A stretch of DNA of 64,000 nucleotides from Sipunculus nudus (lineage: Eukaryota > Annelida > Sipuncula > Golfingiida > Sipunculidae): assembly GCA_026874595.1 (NCBI GenBank), contig CM049316.1:37371695-37435694 (forward strand). Direction: 5' to 3'. The stretch's first letter is position 1, and each line of letters begins with the position of its first letter. Of the stretch, positions 62,401 to 64,000 are shown one piece after another. Both the position numbers and the translations under genes were made by a program. The notes beneath the pieces were generated by a model that worked only from the letters and a program-made list of their open reading frames with translations, searched no databases and was not told the DNA's origin.

Positions 62401-63996
62401 GTTGTTCATCCATGTAATCGTCTGTACAAACCCGGTCAAATAAGAAGATCAAGAGCGAAATCGTTATAAAAAAGATATTTAATATACTAGATGCTACAGA
62501 AAAGTTCAAAGCAAATGACCATTTACGTCTTATATCGAATAGATGATTTGTCGATGATTTGTCGAAAATAATATTGTGTATATGTGGGAAACGAATGTGA
62601 ACAGAATGGTTTTCAAAGCTAACAATGACAGTTATATTAAAAAGGCAGTTAATAAGCTTTAGTACACCATAGGGTACATAAAAAAATTGCTTTTGCTCCT
62701 AGCTCACGGTCCCAGTTATGAAATAATAAAAGAATGTAGTAATAAATAATTAAAATATAACAGAGGAAGCGTTTCACAAATAGGAACCTCATGCACATTT
62801 CATCAACAAATAATGTTTCATGATTTTTTTTTTCATATATTATAACTATGTTTATAAAACGTTGATGTTAGTCAGAAATGCACAATTCACACCACTCAAT
62901 GTTCTCCAGAGGAAAAAGGCCAATTTATTTTAGGTCTTATTGGGGATCTGTAGAAGACACATAAGAAAAAAAATGAAAAAGAAGATAAATAAGAATGCAT
63001 CATCCCTTCTGAAAATAAATATATATCAAATCTGAGCCTAATTTTGTTACAGAAATACGTACGTAAATCTCTATGAGGTTACACAAATAAAGGATTGGTC
63101 TATGGACTAGGAACAAAAATTATGGTGCGAACTGGCGATTTTTTTTTCTTTACTGGACAAGGCAAGATACATGGAATTTTGCCAGAATATTAAAAAAAAG
63201 TTTCAATCGTTTAAATGTTGCATGTGTATGATCAACACAAAGTTTAGTCTATTGTCCATACCTTTAAGAACTGTTGATGTGTATAGAATAAATTTGCATT
63301 TATACCCAGGACCTGGTCTTCTTTTGCATAAAAATAAAATTTGGTCCACAAAAGTAACAATTTGTATAACCTGAGCCTCTCTCCGTACCCGGGAGGCTTA
63401 AACCTCAGACTTGAATCTTTATTTTAATTTATCGTACATATACCTGATTATAATCCAGATAGCTGGTCGGTTCGTTGCCCATCAGCTCCAGCGCCAAGGC
63501 CTGAGGACTCGACTGTTTGCCTGGACCGGTCTGCTCTATCCAACTAAAAAACACAAAAGTCTCGGGCAATTCACCTTGCCTGAAATTGCTTATAGTCGAA
63601 TACCCCGCTTATGTCGAAGTTACAGACTCGATATATTCCGGACAACTCTAGTTAAATTATTACCAAATAAATCCCGCTTGTGTCGAACCTCGGATGTGAC
63701 GAAGTTTTCTTATATTTTATGTAAAATATATTTGATTAATTATATGATATATATGATTTATGTATGTATATACATCTATTATATATATATGATAAATTAT
63801 ATTATATATATGATAAATTACATAGCATGTATACATATGTGTAAATATTATGTTTATTATACCTCTGCACGTTGTGGGTGTGGACCTGGTATATGACGTC
63901 ATTCTGACTTAGGTACCACAAAACATTCCCGGCAAGGTCTGGTGAAACCACAAACTCAAACGGGAGGGTGCCTCGGGGGTCCTTCCAGAATATGAC
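55288..63996 (-). CDS. Second zinc carboxypeptidase (M14A), 3' part, nine exons, 5' end outside window
   Basis: Exons (minus): 63996-63863, 63543-63444, 62421-62323, 61831-61730, 60055-59945, 59424-59334, 58487-58276, 56824-56749, 55487-55288; 1125 nt, 374 codons plus stop. Intron positions and phases match exons 3-11 of the paralogue at 13.7-24.6 kb; the signal peptide and first propeptide exons must lie beyond 64000. Retained: HARE zinc ligands (exon 61831-61730), RKTR, PNRN, ITIHSY zinc His, the LPELRP catalytic Glu, and the Cys pair in DICIG/DPCSQ. Odd: exon 10 is three codons shorter and the residue matching Tyr248 is Gly (join reads PPSG then PVSG); position 255 is Val. Probably still an active hydrophobic-specific exopeptidase, since Glu270 and Zn do the chemistry in this family, but with altered substrate closure. 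That is inference. Confidence 0.92.
56432..56479. repeat. (TA)n microsatellite
   Basis: About 24 TA units in the last intron of carboxypeptidase 2. Confidence 0.97.
57300..57990. repeat. Second GTAGGTGGCGCCAC array, in a carboxypeptidase 2 intron
   Basis: Cores at 57305, 57415, 57564, 57693 and 57835; three of the five contain the perfect 14-bp palindrome AGGTGGCGCCACCT and a fourth lacks only the last base. A higher-order direct duplication of about 275 bp (57415-57690 and 57693-57935) holds two modules each. Confidence 0.8.
58098..58124. repeat. (CGG)n-rich tract
   Basis: GCGGCGGCGG and CGGCGGCGG blocks in otherwise AT-rich intron sequence, at the end of the GTAGGTGGCGCCAC array. Confidence 0.85.
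59764..59919. repeat. Foldback hairpin next to a carboxypeptidase 2 exon
   Basis: Left arm 59764-59804 (GCAGAAGGCAGCTTGTTACT, CTGAATCGGGGCC) and right arm 59877-59919 are inverted copies with few mismatches; loop about 72 nt. The right arm ends about 25 bp before the exon 59945-60055, on its donor side. Confidence 0.85.
63565..63715. repeat. Possible dispersed repeat (CTTATGTCGAA / CTTGTGTCGAA)
   Basis: Contains twice the text CCCGCTTRTGTCGAA (near 63604 and 63675) about 70 bp apart in a carboxypeptidase 2 intron. Origin unknown. Confidence 0.35.
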
Positions 63997-64000
63997 CTGA

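Noticed and set aside
63411-63896. 161-codon plus-strand frame
   Set aside because: Overlaps a carboxypeptidase 2 exon antisense, then runs into AT-rich repeat (Ile/Tyr/Met rich).

Overview
This is eukaryotic (animal) genomic DNA. It is AT-rich, genes are split by introns with GT-AG junctions, and most intergenic and intronic sequence is interspersed repeats, microsatellites and decayed retrotransposons. Family content (secreted M14 carboxypeptidases, a ZDHHC1/11-type palmitoyltransferase, decayed non-LTR elements, GTAGGTGGCGCCAC repeat modules) fits a marine lophotrochozoan, most likely a mollusc. That placement is inference; no species can be named from the sequence alone.

Three multi-exon genes were reconstructed exon by exon, all on the minus strand, with every junction phase checked. 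(1) A complete digestive-type zinc carboxypeptidase gene, 24590 down to 13732: 11 coding exons, 427 aa, with TATA box, signal peptide, propeptide and catalytic domain. A second, nearly identical last exon with its own poly(A) signal lies about 0.7 kb further downstream (13020-13213). (2) A ZDHHC1/11-like protein S-acyltransferase, 47341 down to 36230: 14 coding exons, 786 aa, preceded by a probable 5' UTR exon near 49.9 kb and a promoter region with CRE-type TGACGTCA sites. (3) The 3' part of a second carboxypeptidase, 63996 down to 55288: nine exons, 374 codons plus stop, the 5' end lying beyond the window. It has the same intron positions as gene 1 but has lost the tyrosine equivalent to Tyr248. 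The two carboxypeptidases are old tandem paralogues on the same strand, separated by the palmitoyltransferase and about 30 kb of repeats.

On the plus strand, 9854-10405 encodes a likely single-pass type I membrane protein of 183 aa that I do not recognise.

Layout: 0-9 kb repeat-rich (44-bp minisatellite, tRNA-derived SINE candidate, two decayed LINEs); 9-10.4 kb the small membrane protein; 10.4-13 kb no gene seen; 13-24.6 kb carboxypeptidase 1; 24.6-33.9 kb a dense repeat block (palindrome cluster, MITE with target-site duplication, GTAGGTGGCGCCAC modules, a 2.5-kb foldback structure, two-hairpin repeat); 35.2-35.7 kb a 39-bp minisatellite; 36.2-50 kb the palmitoyltransferase; 50-55 kb repeats including a GC-rich TIR element; 55.3-64 kb carboxypeptidase 2, with a second GTAGGTGGCGCCAC array and a foldback hairpin in its introns.

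No prokaryote-type system, CRISPR array, or rRNA or tRNA gene cluster was seen. The most interesting items are the duplicated terminal exon, the tandem copying of a splice acceptor inside carboxypeptidase 1, the arrays of palindromic GTAGGTGGCGCCAC sites, and a dispersed two-hairpin repeat family.
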